A stretch of 64,000 nt of DNA from Desmodesmus armatus (GCA_007449985.2 VIIQ02000667.1:1-64000); one strand, 5' to 3'. Counted from the first letter of the stretch, positions 23,001 to 36,047 are shown. The notes: generated by a model not told the origin, from the sequence alone. Translations and numbers: made by a program.

Positions 23001-26000
23001 TGCAGCAGTGTGCAGCTGTTGGTGACGCACTCACCACCTCATGCAGGTCTGATTGCAGTGCGTAATCATTAGTCAGGATGCTGACTGCAGCTGGCGGCTG
23101 GCTCCGGAAGCCAGTGGGCCGCCATGAGACGCCGTGCACGCCTGTTCCATTCCGATGTGCAGGCCGTCTGTAGCACATATGGTGCATGCATGCAAGGCAG
23201 AGCCTGTTAATATAACCGCATGCCATGCTTGCAGCAGGCACCTCCCAAAAGCAGTATCGCACTGTGATGCCATCTGCAGCAGCCAGCCACAACAAGGACA
23301 CGCTGTGTTTCTGCTGTCTGCTTGATGCAGGGAGGACCCTGTCATCCTTGGCTGGCAGCTGGCTGATGATGCCTCACACCCTGGAAGCGTTTCCAGTCAA
23401 ACCCTGTTGGTGAGTCATAGTGTTTGGGTTCATGATCATGTTTAGGGTTTAGACCACAATCCCTGCTGGTGAGCCAGGGTGCCTGGTCAATGCAACTGAG
23501 GTTGACCCCTGCTGTCGGCTTTCTGAAGGGCCAGTGCCACAACCACTTTCTCTTCGTACTGTTTGTTAGTGACGATGAGACCTTGCTTCAACCGATTGCA
23601 AGTTGCGTGTAACATGCTCGCTTGGCACACATGTAAGCAGCTGATCTGTGAGCAATCACAGACTTGAGAAGGCATCCATCAGCATGCATGCGTGCTTCTT
23701 TGTGTGTGTGGGCAAGTGGTGCGAGACATACTATGTAGTACTTTGCTTGTTTGTTTGTGCTTCTGTGTGTCTGTCTGCAGGCCTGGCTCAGGCAGGTTGG
23801 TGGTTTCATCAAGCAGCGTGCCCCAAGGCAGCTGTTCCTGCCTGGTGTGAAGGACCTGTTTGGACACAACAGCCCACACCACCTGCAGCACAACCCAGCT
23901 GCCCAGGTGAGGGTGCCAGGTACAAATTCATCCGGGGAACCAACCTCTAGATGTGCATTGAAGATGTCACATATCCGATATGTGTCGGACCACCTGATTG
24001 GCCACACAGCGCTGCCACTGGCACACTGCCCCGGGGGCATCATAGTGTGGGACACCAGGCGAGAAACTTAGCAGGCGAGCCTCCTGGCCCAGGAGAATTT
24101 GAATGAGTCAATGCTGGTAGAAAATGAGGTCCGACCAGGTTACCTGGACAGCAAAGCATTGCCAACCCGGATACTATCAGAGTCTGTCCGACAGACTCCT
24201 GGGCCAGCCAGGAGGTGTGGCAGCATTGATATCATGGCATGTCTAATGTTGTGTCAGCCTCCATTATGTGAAGAAAAAAAATCTCCATTATGTACTGCTG
24301 CCCCATTCCAGGTGTTTGCCCCGGGCTCCACTAGTCCCCACGTGTACCAGCCGCGGTGTCATGGTGTTGACTTCTGGCTGCACAATCAGATGCCTGAAGT
24401 GGATGCAACGCTGGCAGGTGGGGCCGTCAATGACTCATGAGGCCCTGATTGACGATTGATGATTGATCTAATTTTCTCGGTGACAGCACCTTGGACCCAA
24501 ACACCTAGACATCCTATGTCAGAGTCTGCCAGCCACAAAGCCATACCCAGGGCACATGCCTGGCCAGCAGCATGCAGTATAGTGATTCTGAAGTATACGG
24601 TGCTGCAGAACAGGGCAGCAGCTTGCCCGTCAGCGCTATCCTGCCAGCCTAACTATTACTAATACTGAGTCACCCGGCTGAACCGGGTTTGCAGGATCCT
24701 TGACATTGCACTGCCAGTGCAGCGGCTGTATGCCAGTTTATGCACTGCACTTGGTCGAATGTGAGATCAGCGTTGAACGTGCTGCAACAACGAATTACAT
24801 CGACGCATTAACAGCAACTTGCACACAGCTGGCTTTGCAAATGCACAGGAAGCAGCACCCAGTGTACTTTGCTTTGCCGCAGGTGTCTTCCCCGACATGC
24901 ATGTGGCCTGCAACGACACCTGCAAGCTTGACTGGACCCGCGAATGGATCCGTGCTCACCTCAGGGATGCCATGCGCATGAACAAGCCCCTTATACTGGG
25001 AGGTGTAGGGGTGATCCGGCCACACACGTGGCGGCTGCAGGTACTGCAGCTGGTGCAGACAGAGATGGAACGAGCGCTGCAGCACGGACACCCCATAGGA
25101 GGTGCGTGGAAACACATATTTGCATAAAGCAGCCACGGCGCAAGCATACTCATGATGGCAGTTATAATCATTATAGGCAAGTTGCTGCCTTGTACTTGCA
25201 CTGGGGTAGCGTGGCTCACAATGTCATTTGCGGCAGTCATCTTGAGCAGAAACCGAGGTTCCTCCTCTGTCACAGGCGGTGTTGTCCAGCCATCGCTCTC
25301 ACAACGAACCACACAGTGCAGCTGTGTATGACTCTCTACCATCCGCTGCTGCTGTTGCTGCCCAGGTGTGATCCTGAGCGGCCTATCTCATCCAGATGCA
25401 CCAGATGAGACAGGCTGGGGTACCTACTTCACAGACAAGGGTGTGCAGAAAGCACGCAAGCCGCTTGATAACTTGAATGCCCAGGTGCAACACTAGGCTT
25501 TCAGCCCATCAGGGGCATGTATGCGCATAGCCCCTCTTCTGCAGTCGCCAGCAGTAGCACTTTGTGGTAGGGCACAGCCTGAAGAAGGCTGGCAGCCGCA
25601 CCAACTGTCAACCACGCTGGATCCCAGAATTCATTGGGCCTCAGTCGCTTGCATCCGCCAGTGGCGGCAACATGTGCAGTCAGCCTGCATACATCCCTTC
25701 AAGGCCCACAATGACATATGCTGCCCAATGTGCAGGCTGTTCGTGATGCTGAATGGAGGCACTTCATGAATTACAACAGCTTCATGGCCTGCCAGGAGTT
25801 GCTGACACGAGGTGTTGGCAATGACAAGGCAGAAGCCACCAACGAACCTGTGAGTACATTGCACCTGTGTACAGTCTAGACTCGGCAAGTTGGTATGCAT
25901 GCATGTTCTATTTGCGGACTGGCAACATTGTTGCATGGGAAGAAGCTGGCACTTCAATTTGAACACACTGACTGGGATAACTTTCGAGATCTTTGCACAT

Positions 26001-26138
26001 GACGCTGAGTCCTCCTGTGGCGCTGCTGTCGTGCAGGCCTGGGTGGATGGCTGGGAGGATGTGGTGCGTGCTGTGGCAGACATTGGCAAATTGCAAGATG
26101 GTGCAGGGATGCGGAAGGGGTTGCGGTCAACAACGTAG
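20029..26138 (+). CDS. Secreted GH5 endo-beta-mannanase-like protein, catalytic residues lost
   Basis: Start ATG at 20029 gives a signal peptide (MREVMHALGLLMFIVAVVSG...ALAVA). A first-exon join near 20119 is unsure. A long low-complexity Ala/Ser/Gln segment ends at 21219 (GRLYVQDQPW). Exons then join in phase: 21554-21643, 21917-22096, 22459-22624, 22852-22919, 23331-23409, 23781-23906, 24312-24417, 24883-25101, 25366-25484, 25736-25849 and 26037-26138 (TAG). The order matches plant-type mannanases: LGLNTLRFRAF, GLDWLVHECSLRGMRLLPVL, FYTND, EDPVILGWQL, NQMPEVD, KPLIL. In the family the acid/base Glu sits in W-E-x-x-N-E-P and the nucleophile in E-F-G. Here these read WQLADDASHPG and LILGGVG, so neither Glu is present. 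I infer a secreted non-catalytic carbohydrate-binding or decoy protein, or a decaying gene. An alternative start is 19912. Confidence 0.72.
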
Positions 26139-27657
26139 CATGGGCAGCATCTAATGCATGATGCCCTCAGCGTGGTGGGACTTCTGCTGGCTGGCAGCAT
26201 GCTTTCACTGAGACGCTTGCGGTTACATGGTAAACAGTTCATTTGTCGGATGCACGCATGGAGCATGTTGAACCGCTGGCAGCTATGGTACTTTGCAAAG
26301 TGTGTCACATGTTCCCAGCAGGCCCAGCTACTGCCACATCTGGGTGAGTGTTTTTTCCACTTGAGAAGTTGATAGGGTGGGTGTCCCCTGATTGGGGCTG
26401 CACCCTGACACGATGCATGCCAGCATGGCCGTGATGGCTCAAGAACACCACAGTTGCTGTTGAGCTGTTCTGTCCACTATGGACAGCATGGACGTTGTTG
26501 CGTGTGGACGAGACTGAATGTGTGGTGTGTGCCCGCACCTGTTGCCTGCCTGTTAGCAGGCAGCATAATATGGTGTGTCGCCCCATCATTGTACATCAGC
26601 AATACATTTTACATAAGCAGCACACTGTATGCAGCAGCGCTCAGCACCGTCTGTTCTGCACAGCCACTGAATTTGGTCTGCCCACACTAGACACAGTAAT
26701 GTTTGCTTGGTACACGAGGGACCTCAGCACAAGCTGATGCTGCTGCCAAGTGCTGCTGCTGGCTCACAAATTGCGCTCGGTCAGCCAGGCTCTGGCACCG
26801 GCACTCCCGTCTGTGCTGAACACTGTCATCGGCACAGTCAATCGCACATGCCCCAAGGCGTGGCCCCAGCAGCATCCTGCAAGACAGCAGCACCAGCAAC
26901 AAGCAGCAATAGCAACCGCACAGGAAGCAGGCTCAGCCACATGTAGGGTGTTCTGTGTCGATTTCTGGCAGTCACAGAGGCCACCACGAGCCGCAACTCC
27001 AACCACTCGACAGCTGCTAACACAGCAGAAAAGGACATATAAGGACCAAGCTCGCGGTCCCGGATGCTTGACAGCTGCTGACACAGCAGCAGATAGGGAG
27101 CAAGCTACTAGCCGCATACCTGCTCACCATGTGGTTTGTCAGCCCTGGCCAATACGCATCACGCAAAGCTTGACGTTGCCATCACAAAAATGCTGCCAGT
27201 TGATCCCCTGTGCTGCCGCCTTGATACTGCAAGCCGCCTGCTTGGCCCTTTGAAGTGACCCTCAGCAGAAGTAAAGGCAGTGGCTGGGTGAGCGGCCTGC
27301 GGCACATGAGCAAAAATTCACAGAAACAAAGGCAGATTGAGCAGCAGACAGCGCGTGAAGGCAAATACAGCATGGCTTCCAGCACTGCCCACACCAAGGC
27401 TACACCAAGAACAGCCAAAATTCCTTGTGCAAACAAACTGTGCACCAGGATGTGGGCTGACACATCACCATCATTAGACGTGTTTCCGGCCAGGTTCACA
27501 TCATCCGTTGATATAAAACAAAGTCACCGCAGTGCCACCCGAAACGCCTACAAGCTTGCTGTAGCCCTGACATAGAAATACACGGTGCGCACCACCAGGG
27601 CCCCTGTAAGAAACATACGTGCGGCAGCATCAAACCCCTGTGCTCAACCGTCGCCAG
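26139..27657. other. No recognisable gene
   Basis: Between the mannanase-like gene and the RAP gene I see ORFs of up to about 167 codons (plus strand near 26750-27253) with no known motif and no consistent splice sites. It probably holds 3' regions of the two convergent genes. Nothing else is supported. Confidence 0.5.
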
Positions 27658-29904
27658 CTACTTGTCTGGCCGCCACGAGTCAGTAGCTGCTGCCCTGCTC
27701 TTGTCAGTTCTACTGCTAGTAGCTGCTGCCCTGCTGCCCTTCCTCCTGGGCCTAAGTGGCATAGCTGCAGGGGGCGAGTCAATGGCGACTGCACCAGCAG
27801 CAGCCTCTGTTTCAGCTTGAGTGGATCCTGCAGACATGCATGGACAACAACTTGCATGATTGACTTTGCAAACGGTGCGCATCGTAACAATCAACAGCCC
27901 CTTTGAAGCACCAGCACATCACGCAAGGGTCAAAAACACCATGCCCGCCATTTGCCATAAGATCAAGCAACAGGTGTGTTCAGACTCAAAAGCGTGCCGA
28001 TCTCAAAGTCTGAGTGTAGCATTGATTCCAATATCTGTCCCTACGTGTGCGCTTGACTACATACCTTGCAGTTTGCTCTGTAGATAGCCCTGCCGCTCAA
28101 AAGCCTTCAACCTGCCCCACTCCCTCCAAGGTATGCTGATCACTTTGTAGCCCCGAGCTGCCAGCGCCCTGTTCCTGTACTGCGTGGGACCATCGACTCT
28201 GTTGCCTGGGCCGACAAAGTGGTGCGGCCCATCGACCTCGACAGCCAGCCTAACCCCAGCTGGGGTCACTGCAGCAATGTCAATGCTGAAGTTGCCATCG
28301 GCTGTGAGCACCTCCTGCTTGGGAGACACCTGCCAGCCTGGCAGCTGCTGAAGGGCTGCAAACACCTCCTGCTGCAGCGATGAGGGTGCAGCTGCAGCAG
28401 AGGATGCTACACTGTTGTGCCATGACCGGCTGCAATCACCCAGCTGCTGCTGTGACAGCACATGCAGCAGCCCTGGACCGTTGCCACCCTTTGCTGCTGC
28501 AAGATTGTTGTCCTGCAGCCAGATGTGCACTTGATGAAGCTGCAGTTTGCCTTCAACGCTGGCCGACCCCTACACTGTGTTTGCTGCTGCTGCAAGCTGC
28601 AGCACTTGTGGCACACACTGGCGCAAATCAAGCACAGCCACTGCCCAGCAAATGTTGCAAACGTGCTGGCAGTTTGGCCTGCTGCTGGTCTGCAGCAGCA
28701 GCTTGACCATTTGCGTCACACAACCCCCCAGCAGCTGCTCGCTGCGGTGCCCCAGCATCCCACAAGCCCAGGCTACATTGGCCAGCTCTTGCGGGTTTGC
28801 AGCTGCCAGAAACTGCTGCAGGTGCTCCTGCTGCTCCAACCCTGCCAGGAGCGGCACAGAATAATGCCTGAACCTGGCACATGCCAGCAGGGTGTTGGAG
28901 ATGCCCTGTGGAACAGCTTTGTGCAGCTGCCTGACAAAAGCTGCCAGCATCAGCTGCAGCTGCTGAGCTGACAGCTGATCAGCCGATGGGAGTCTCATAT
29001 CAGATAGAGCCCAAAGTGTGTTGGTAACTGCCTGCAAGTTGGCCTTGCTGAGCTTGCTGACAAAGGCTGCAATCAGCTGCTGCAGCTGCTGGCTGTCACG
29101 CACCTGCTGGCCCATGTAGGCCGTGCCCAACAACACGTTGGCGATGGCCTGTGGAGTTGCCCTGCCCAGCCTGCCTGCAGCAGTGAAGGCTGCCAGCAGC
29201 ACACCCAGCTGCTGCTGTGGCACTTGGTGCCCCAGCTTGCCCAATGCCCACAAGCTGTTGCTGATTTCCTGAGGGCCTGCCATGTCTGCTTGTTTGGCAA
29301 GGGCAGCCACCAGCTGCTGCAGCTGCTGTTCTGGCACATGCTGTTTGAGGGTGGCTAGCGTCCACACCACATTGGCAATATCAAAGCTGTTGGCAGCTGA
29401 AAGGGTCCGGAGCTGCACAAAGTCTGGCAGCAGCTGGGCAACAGGGGCCACGTGCTGTGTGTAAGCACACGACCATATGATGCTGGCCATTCCCCTGATA
29501 TCCATATGCTGCTGCAGGGGCCGCAGCAGCTGGTCCAGGTGCCGCAGCAGCTGCTTTGCTGCTGCTGACTGTGCTAACGCAGGTTCCCACTGGCACAGCT
29601 TGCCAGCACGTGCATAGGCCGCTGAGAGAGCCATGGCGTCGATACAACCAGCGAAGTCCTGCAGCAGCTGCTGCAGCTGTTCCAGAGACGCTGCCTGGGC
29701 GCACAGCCCCCTGGGCAGCCTACGAGGCTGGTTGCCAGGGCGCCACCTGGTTGAGGTGTAGCTGGACAGACCCCTGGTTCCGAAGTCCTGCTGCTGCTGC
29801 TGTGGCAGGGTGAGGGTCAGCAGCAGCAGCTGGCAGCGGCGCAGGAACGGCACTGCAACACAGCTCCCTGCTGCTGCCGTATGCAGCATGCCACAGCGGG
29901 GCAT
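27658..29904 (-). CDS. RAP-domain helical-repeat organelle RNA-binding protein, with one in-frame TAG
   Basis: Main exon 28065-29904 (ATG at 29904) and last exon 27658-27827 join in phase through a GTATGT donor, giving 669 codon positions. The N terminus is Arg-rich and lacks acidic residues (RGLSSYTSTRW), like an organelle transit peptide. Residues about 140-440 hold roughly eight units of about 37 residues built on patterns such as DIANVVWTLATL, EISNSLWALGKL and ELANVAWACGML. The C-terminal part carries a RAP domain (AVEVDGPHHFVGP... RGYKVISIPWREW). Such proteins bind organelle transcripts and act in their stability, splicing or translation. A single TAG at 28570-28572 interrupts an otherwise open frame between the repeats and the RAP domain. 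It is one base from the Gln codon CAG. The last exon is a basic, low-complexity tail. Confidence 0.82.
28570..28572 (-). other. In-frame TAG inside the RAP-protein frame
   Basis: The minus strand reads GTG TAG GGG at codon 445. The same frame continues without another stop through the RAP domain to 28057. No intron of reasonable size can remove it, because nearby GT and AG sites are about 35 bases apart and out of phase. Possible explanations are nonsense mutation, sequencing error or readthrough. Confidence 0.85.
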
Positions 29905-31223
29905 GTCCCTGTTTGTCTGACTCCTGCTGGCTCTGCTGGTGTTGTTGTTGCTGCAACTGCCAGCGCTTGAGGTGCTTCCTGCGCTGGTGCTGCTGCTGCC
30001 TGGACCTGTAGCCAGCGACCTACATCAGTATCTGGTGTAGCTATTGACGGTGCTGCCTGACTGCAACTGCAGCAGCACCGGCCATGCGCTGCTGCTATAC
30101 AGCAAAGCAGACAGGTGGCCTGCCGAGGGCAACCCCAGCAAGCTGCGGCTGACTGATTGCAGCAACGTCATGGCGTATCGTGGGTGACGTCACGCTACGT
30201 GGCTCCCACTCAGACTTTTAGGGACGCTGCAGCTTCTATCAAGGCAGACGAGAGAGCCAGAGCAGTAGTCAGATCTGTAGGTACCGTATATAGCTGAAAC
30301 GACAAACGAGAGGGCAAGGAAGATGATCTGGCTTGTACCTTCACAATCATAATATCGAGCGTCTTTGGCAGGCGCAGGAGGATCTTGCGGCATCTCGGTC
30401 ATGGCATGCATGCCCATGTGACATGCCCATGAACATGTGATACATTTGCCATGCATGGCCTATGAGAATGAGTGCGCCATGGTGCATCCCGTTTGACAAT
30501 GAATGAAAATCCAAACCAAATAATCGTGATCCTGCTGAAGTGGCTGCTGCGTTCCTGTAGCTTTTAGCTGTTTGGCTGGGCCGAGATTGCTGCCTCTCTG
30601 GCATCACTGCACATGCGCACAGATCTGGCCAATTGCACAGCATCCACACCTCAGCAAAAAGCAGGCAGTGCATCTGCTGAATTTACCCAACCATTTCGTG
30701 CTGAATTGTGTCTTGTGCCAGTGCAGCTGACACCTTCAGAATCAGTAGGGTACTTGTTCATGAACACCTAGCTGGCCTGCACACACCACCGCTGCCTTGT
30801 AAAATGTTGCAGAGGAACAAACCCACCGCAGCATACCAATACGCCTGGCAATCCTCCAGTTACAACATTGTCACGCACAACACTTCTCAACTCATTTTCA
30901 ACTGGGCACAGAGCTCAAGCCTTTGCATGGAAGCGGGCCGCAACACCACACAACAGCGCCCAACGCTGAGAGCCGCCGGTGCTAACTACCGGCTGTTATT
31001 GCCAAGCTCCAACAAAGGTTTGCTGCTTTTCAGCGCTCTGCATGTGCGAGCACACTTCCATGATCCCGCCACAGCAGCAATCAGGCCTAGCCAGCTGCTG
31101 AGGCTCAGCGACTGCCACAGCCTTCCAACTGCCACGGTCACCATGCATGCATACTTGGCTAAACTTGGCCATGCAAGGGGCCCTGGTGTTCCCGACAGGG
31201 TTGGTGCAGCATCAGCGCAGCAT
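29905..31223. other. Intergenic region, no gene assigned
   Basis: This holds the upstream region of the RAP gene and the 3' flank of the small hydrophilic protein gene. A minus-strand TGTAA at 30860-30864 lies about 360 bases after the latter's stop and could be its polyadenylation signal. A 213-codon plus-strand ORF (30708-31349) has no motif and overlaps the real last exon on the other strand. Confidence 0.5.
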
Positions 31224-32521
31224 CTAGGCCTTGGAGCCCTCGAGCTTGGTGTTGTCGGACTGCTCGGCAACGGAGGGGCCACCTGTGCCGCCACGCTCGT
31301 CAATGCCACCCTGCAGGCACAGGCAGAAGACATCGTGCACAGCGTCTGAAGTTTGAATGTGATAGTTTGCAATGAAAGCAGGGGTTTGTGACAGACCTGT
31401 CTCTGTATTAGCTGCTCAAAAAGGCTGAACTCCCCACTGAAGCAAGAGACAACAGTGTTATGCCACAGGGCCTGCACCCATACTGTAGTGAACAATATTC
31501 AGCCGTACATGCCGCTGTGCTGCTTGCGTCTGGGGTTGCATCACCAAGCAGGATGTTGCTGCAAGGCTTGTGGGCCCCCGGGGCCTGGTGGGCCACCTAC
31601 CTGCACAGTGCCGAGGCCTGCACCCTTGACGGTGCCCATGTCGCCACCCAGGTTCTTCAAGTGCTCCTTGTCACCTGCAGGCAGCGGAGATACCAGCGGT
31701 GTAAAAGTGTTCGCACAAGAATGCACGATACCATATCGTGGTCGGCGAACAGCACCAAGGGCATGGGCGCAGGCTGCACCCCTCGAATGGCCTATGGTCG
31801 GCAGATGCGAAGAAGCGAATGAGGTGCTGCAGTGCTACCCTGCCACATTTGGTGATGAGGTTCAAATGCCAGTGTCTTAGAGCCATACAGGTAGTTCAGC
31901 GTGGGAAATAGCCCCCAGTGTCACGTCCATGAGCTGGCTTTGACTTCAGCCTGAAGTCAACAATTTGAGCCTCAACCTCAAATTGTTGACGGATGTCGTG
32001 CATTGCTTGGGTGATATCACAACCTCAATGCAAGGGCGCGTATGTAGCTGCAGCGCCCTAACCCCTTGTCCACTGCAGCTCACCTGGCATGTCCTTGATG
32101 TCTCCCTGTCCAGGCTTCAGGTCAACAGCATCCTCAGTGGGCAGTTGGCCGCCCTGCATGGGGGAGGGGGGGGGGAGATTGTACAGACACAATGCAGCGG
32201 TGACCGGGCGCTCTTACAGGTAGAACTGGAGCTGGTGTTTGGTAAGACACTTGAAATCCTCACGGACGTATGCAGGCTGTGCCAAACGTATGCTTGTTGA
32301 GCGCATGCACAACAGTTGCAGCCGCAGCACCTGCGCATTGCACGCGCCAGGTCAGCTGCAGCTGACCAGCTGGTCAGTTCCAGGCTGCATGGCATATGCA
32401 GGTGCTGTCGGCAGAGGGCACATGCTGCAATGTATGTGAAGCTCAGCTTGCTGCAGCAACACCACCGAAAGCTCACCACGGGGTTGATGGTCTCGGCAGC
32501 CTGCTGTGCTGCGTCAGACAT
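31224..32521 (-). CDS. Small hydrophilic Gly-rich protein, 91 residues, four exons
   Basis: Four short exons join in phase: 32477-32521 (ATG), 32084-32153, 31601-31674 and 31224-31310 (TAG). All have good GTGAGC/GTAGGT donors and CAG acceptors. The product starts MSDAAQQAAETINPV, continues with GGQLPTEDAVDLKPGQGDIK and DKEHLKNLGG, and ends in NTKLEGSKA. It is rich in Gly, Asp, Glu and Lys, has no Cys, membrane segment or signal peptide, and looks intrinsically disordered. The composition resembles stress-related hydrophilic (LEA-like) proteins, but I recognise no family and assign no function. No exon exceeds 30 codons, so simple ORF scans miss it. Confidence 0.72.
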
Positions 32522-33545
32522 GTTGGAAAGATGTGTTTGGTAACGACGGTTGGATGAATGCAGTTACAGAATATCAGCAAGAATGCAACACGTTTACGGG
32601 CCGTGTGGTCCTGCAATAAGTAGTTCCGATCTGGCCTCCCTGTGAGTCAAGCAGACGTCACTCTTGGCTCAGCATAGTGACAGACCCTAGTCACATGAAT
32701 CGACACAATATGGGCTTCACGTATCAACAATCGCACCGTGTCAGTTTACCCGCCCCTTTTGCAAAATACTTGCAACTGGCACTGGTGAAATGAAATGATT
32801 ACAAGCCTCTTCAAATACACGTTTGGGATATGTGAGCTCACAGCGGAATGCACCTCCAACATCACACTTTCAAAGCGCCAAGTGTGCTGGCATGCACTGA
32901 GGCCTTTGCTAGTTGTATTGGTTGGCTCAGAGGTAGAACTAGCTTGATTTGCGTTGAGGTTTGCGCTCATGATGTGTCCTTCAACCTAAACCTGATTCGG
33001 CAGAACAACACTGCACAGACAAACTCTCGGCCAGTGCTGCATCAGGGTCCGGAACACCCTCTCAGCTGCAAGCAGTGGCATTCACGCTCCATCACTTACA
33101 CAATTTGCAAGCCTCGCAGCAGCTTTCAAGGCCACTGGCTTGCCAGCCGCGGTCTCCGTGAGCTCTCAATTAGCCAGCACGCCACTGTAATGCTACTTGG
33201 TACTACTAGTGACGGTTTTGTGACGCCTTTAGGTGAGGAAGTGCTGCTATTGGTCCTCCGGACCCTTGTTGTGCTTGCACTGCATCGACTGCGTGAGTCC
33301 CGCAGTATGGCTCCTGCTAGAACATTGGCATGTATCCAACGATGTTCAGGCATCTCAAGACTTTGAAAACACTTATAAGCTATGTTGGGATTGCGATGCA
33401 TGATTTGGGCGGGATACGACAAGGGCTGTTGTGTTGCAGCAGAGTGATTCACAAACTGGTGACAATGACTCCTGCCTTTGATTAAATCGTCTTACAGCAC
33501 CCATCAAGTGAGCACGGTGGAACACGTCGAAGTTGCCGGCAGACG
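32522..33545. other. Divergent intergenic region, no gene assigned
   Basis: This lies between the starts of the minus-strand small hydrophilic protein gene and the plus-strand poly-Gln protein gene, so it probably holds both promoters. A 172-codon plus-strand ORF (32848-33366) shows no motif or supporting splice pattern. Confidence 0.5.
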
Positions 33546-34748
33546 ATGGCGATGGCGACTTCAAGGGGTGCTGCTCTGCAAACAATTGCCTTGGCTAGTA
33601 TAGGTACGTGAGAGTAACCGAAAAGCATCTACTATTCTACAACCGTAATGCTCCGTTGCCTCTACGCTCCGCTCCTTGCTTCGTGCCATGGCAGCAGCAT
33701 TGACAGGTGCAGTACATCTGCCCACCTCTGTCTGCACAGTGCATGCTCCCTTTCCGTGATCAGCTGGTACACAAGTTTGTGTGTTTAATCTTCTCGTTTT
33801 CCACTGCTGCATTTCTGCAGATGTCCTCAAGGATCCCTTGCACTGCCACGAAACAGTCACCTCCCCCTGCGCAGCCCACCTCCCCCACTCCTCAGACGAC
33901 AGCAGTGCAACAGTCAGGCTGGACTCCCACAGCCTCAAAGGATGCACTAGCCCCAGCAGTGGACGTGAGCCCACCCTCAGCCCTTCAGTGCCCTGTGCTG
34001 ACGCAGCAGCAGTAGCAGCACCAGGCCCTGTAACACGAGTGCTGCGCAGCAGCAGATCCTCTGCACCATCACCAGGTACCCCACTCACCCCTCCTCAGCT
34101 GTTCCTACCCCCAGCGGCAGAGCAGACCACAGGCCCGTCAGCACAAGCCTCAGCACAAGCAGCGCAGGAAACTGGGGGCCAGCAAGCTCTGCAAATCAGC
34201 AGTGGCGCTGATGTTGGAGATGCTGAGCAGCAGGTCCCTCCCCCAGACCCCTCAGAGGGACCAGCAGCAGCGGCAGAGTACGAGGTCTACAAGCAGCGCT
34301 GGCAGCAGGGATGCACACTGGCACAGAGATGGGCAAGGTGTGTGAGGGGTGTGCTGTGTGGGCATAGGGGGCTTTGATGCATCTGTGGCTGGCAATGGCA
34401 CAGCTTGTACTTCAGCATAAGTGCAGCCCAGCTTGCTTACATTGTTCTATGCACTGCAGCGGCAGGCTTCACACTCCACACAGCTGATGAAGCCACCATG
34501 TAGGCCACCTGCTGCTACGTAATCAGCACATTCAAGCATTCATGCTGCATCACACGCTCTGCTGACACCGCTGCTGCTGCTGCTGCCGCTCCTGCAACCC
34601 CAGGCTCGCATCCAGTGGCAAGCTGGCATCCATTCACACCGACTGGGAGGACATTCAGCTCGACGTCTTGCTGCAGACGCACTGCTACAGCACGCCACAG
34701 GCAGCAGCAGCAAGGGCAGCAGCCACGGCAGCCGCCGCCGCCGCCGCC

Positions 34749-34783
<35 letters not shown>

Positions 34784-35397
34784 GGCTTACCCTCAGCTTG
34801 GACAGAGGTCACTGAGTGGAACTAGGCGCAGCAGAACGCAGTTGGAGGTTGAGGCGCTGCAAGGAGAGGGTGCTGGGGATGACTCAGCAGGAGAGGCTGC
34901 TGCTGCAAGCCCAGCCACACGCAGAGTAAGTGGTACTGCATATGAGCCCTTGGCTCGCTGGCTAGTGCTGAGGTTGGGACCCTGTCCCCGAAATACTGTA
35001 CTGTACTGTATCATCAATGATTGTATACACACAAACTCTATCCGCATTTTAGGCATGGCTTGCGGCCTGTTTGCAGACCACAACCTTTGGTGCTGTTGCC
35101 TCAGTTAGTGCTTGCCGAGCAGTCGACCACTGGCCAAGTGCTCCTGGCAGCCTGAGAACTCGTACCTACATGGCAGCATGTGGCCATCTTGCGAAGGGAT
35201 GGTAGACGGGGTCCAATCAGCACCAATGCATCTGCAACATGTTCAAAAGATTCAGCTGTACTGCTGCTTGAACTTCATTATGTACCATGTGTGCTGCCTA
35301 CAGGTGCGTGCCCGGCAGGCCCCCAAGTCATTCAGAGACTTTGAGGTTGACCTTCCAGCAGGCGGCAAATCTGCCAGCGGATCTCCAGAGCCACCCT

Positions 35398-35428
<31 letters not shown>

Positions 35429-35989
35429 TTTCTCCCCTTCTGGAGACCAAGATATGGATGCATATGTTGGGGCTGGCATTCTGCTGGATCTGTTCTCCAG
35501 CTCTGCCCAGCCTGCCAAGCAGCCACAGCACAAGCCACAGTCAAAGCCCCAGCAAAAGCTCAAGCAGCCCCAGCAGCAGCTGAAGCAGAGCAAGCAGATG
35601 CAAGCGCCCACTGCACCACAGCAGCAGCTGCAGCAGCAGAAGCAGCCAGTGCCACTGCTACCAGTCCTGCAAACCAGACCCAAGGTCGCTCTAGTCCTAG
35701 ACTTGAGCGGTAGTCCAAGGCACCCTGACAGCACCCCAGCAGCAGCAGCAGCAGGAGGCATGTCACCCCCTGCCTATAGTGGTCACGCAGGCCCCAGCAG
35801 CCCTAGCAGGCCTCACCAGCAGCAGCAGCAGTGGCAGCGGCAGGTGCTGCATTTGGGCCTCCCCAGCACACCCCAGAGCTTCAGTCCGAGCCCTGCTAGC
35901 TCGACTCACAACCACAGCTTGCCGCCCCGGCCGCCGCGCATGCATCACCACGCACAGAGCACTGCACCACACTACACCTACGCCCAACC

Positions 35990-36047
<58 letters not shown>

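Noticed and set aside
26750..27253. 167-codon plus-strand ORF
   Set aside because: Low-complexity Gln/Ala/Thr content, no domain, no splice support.
30708..31349. 213-codon plus-strand ORF
   Set aside because: No motif, and it lies opposite the well-phased last exon of the minus-strand small protein gene.
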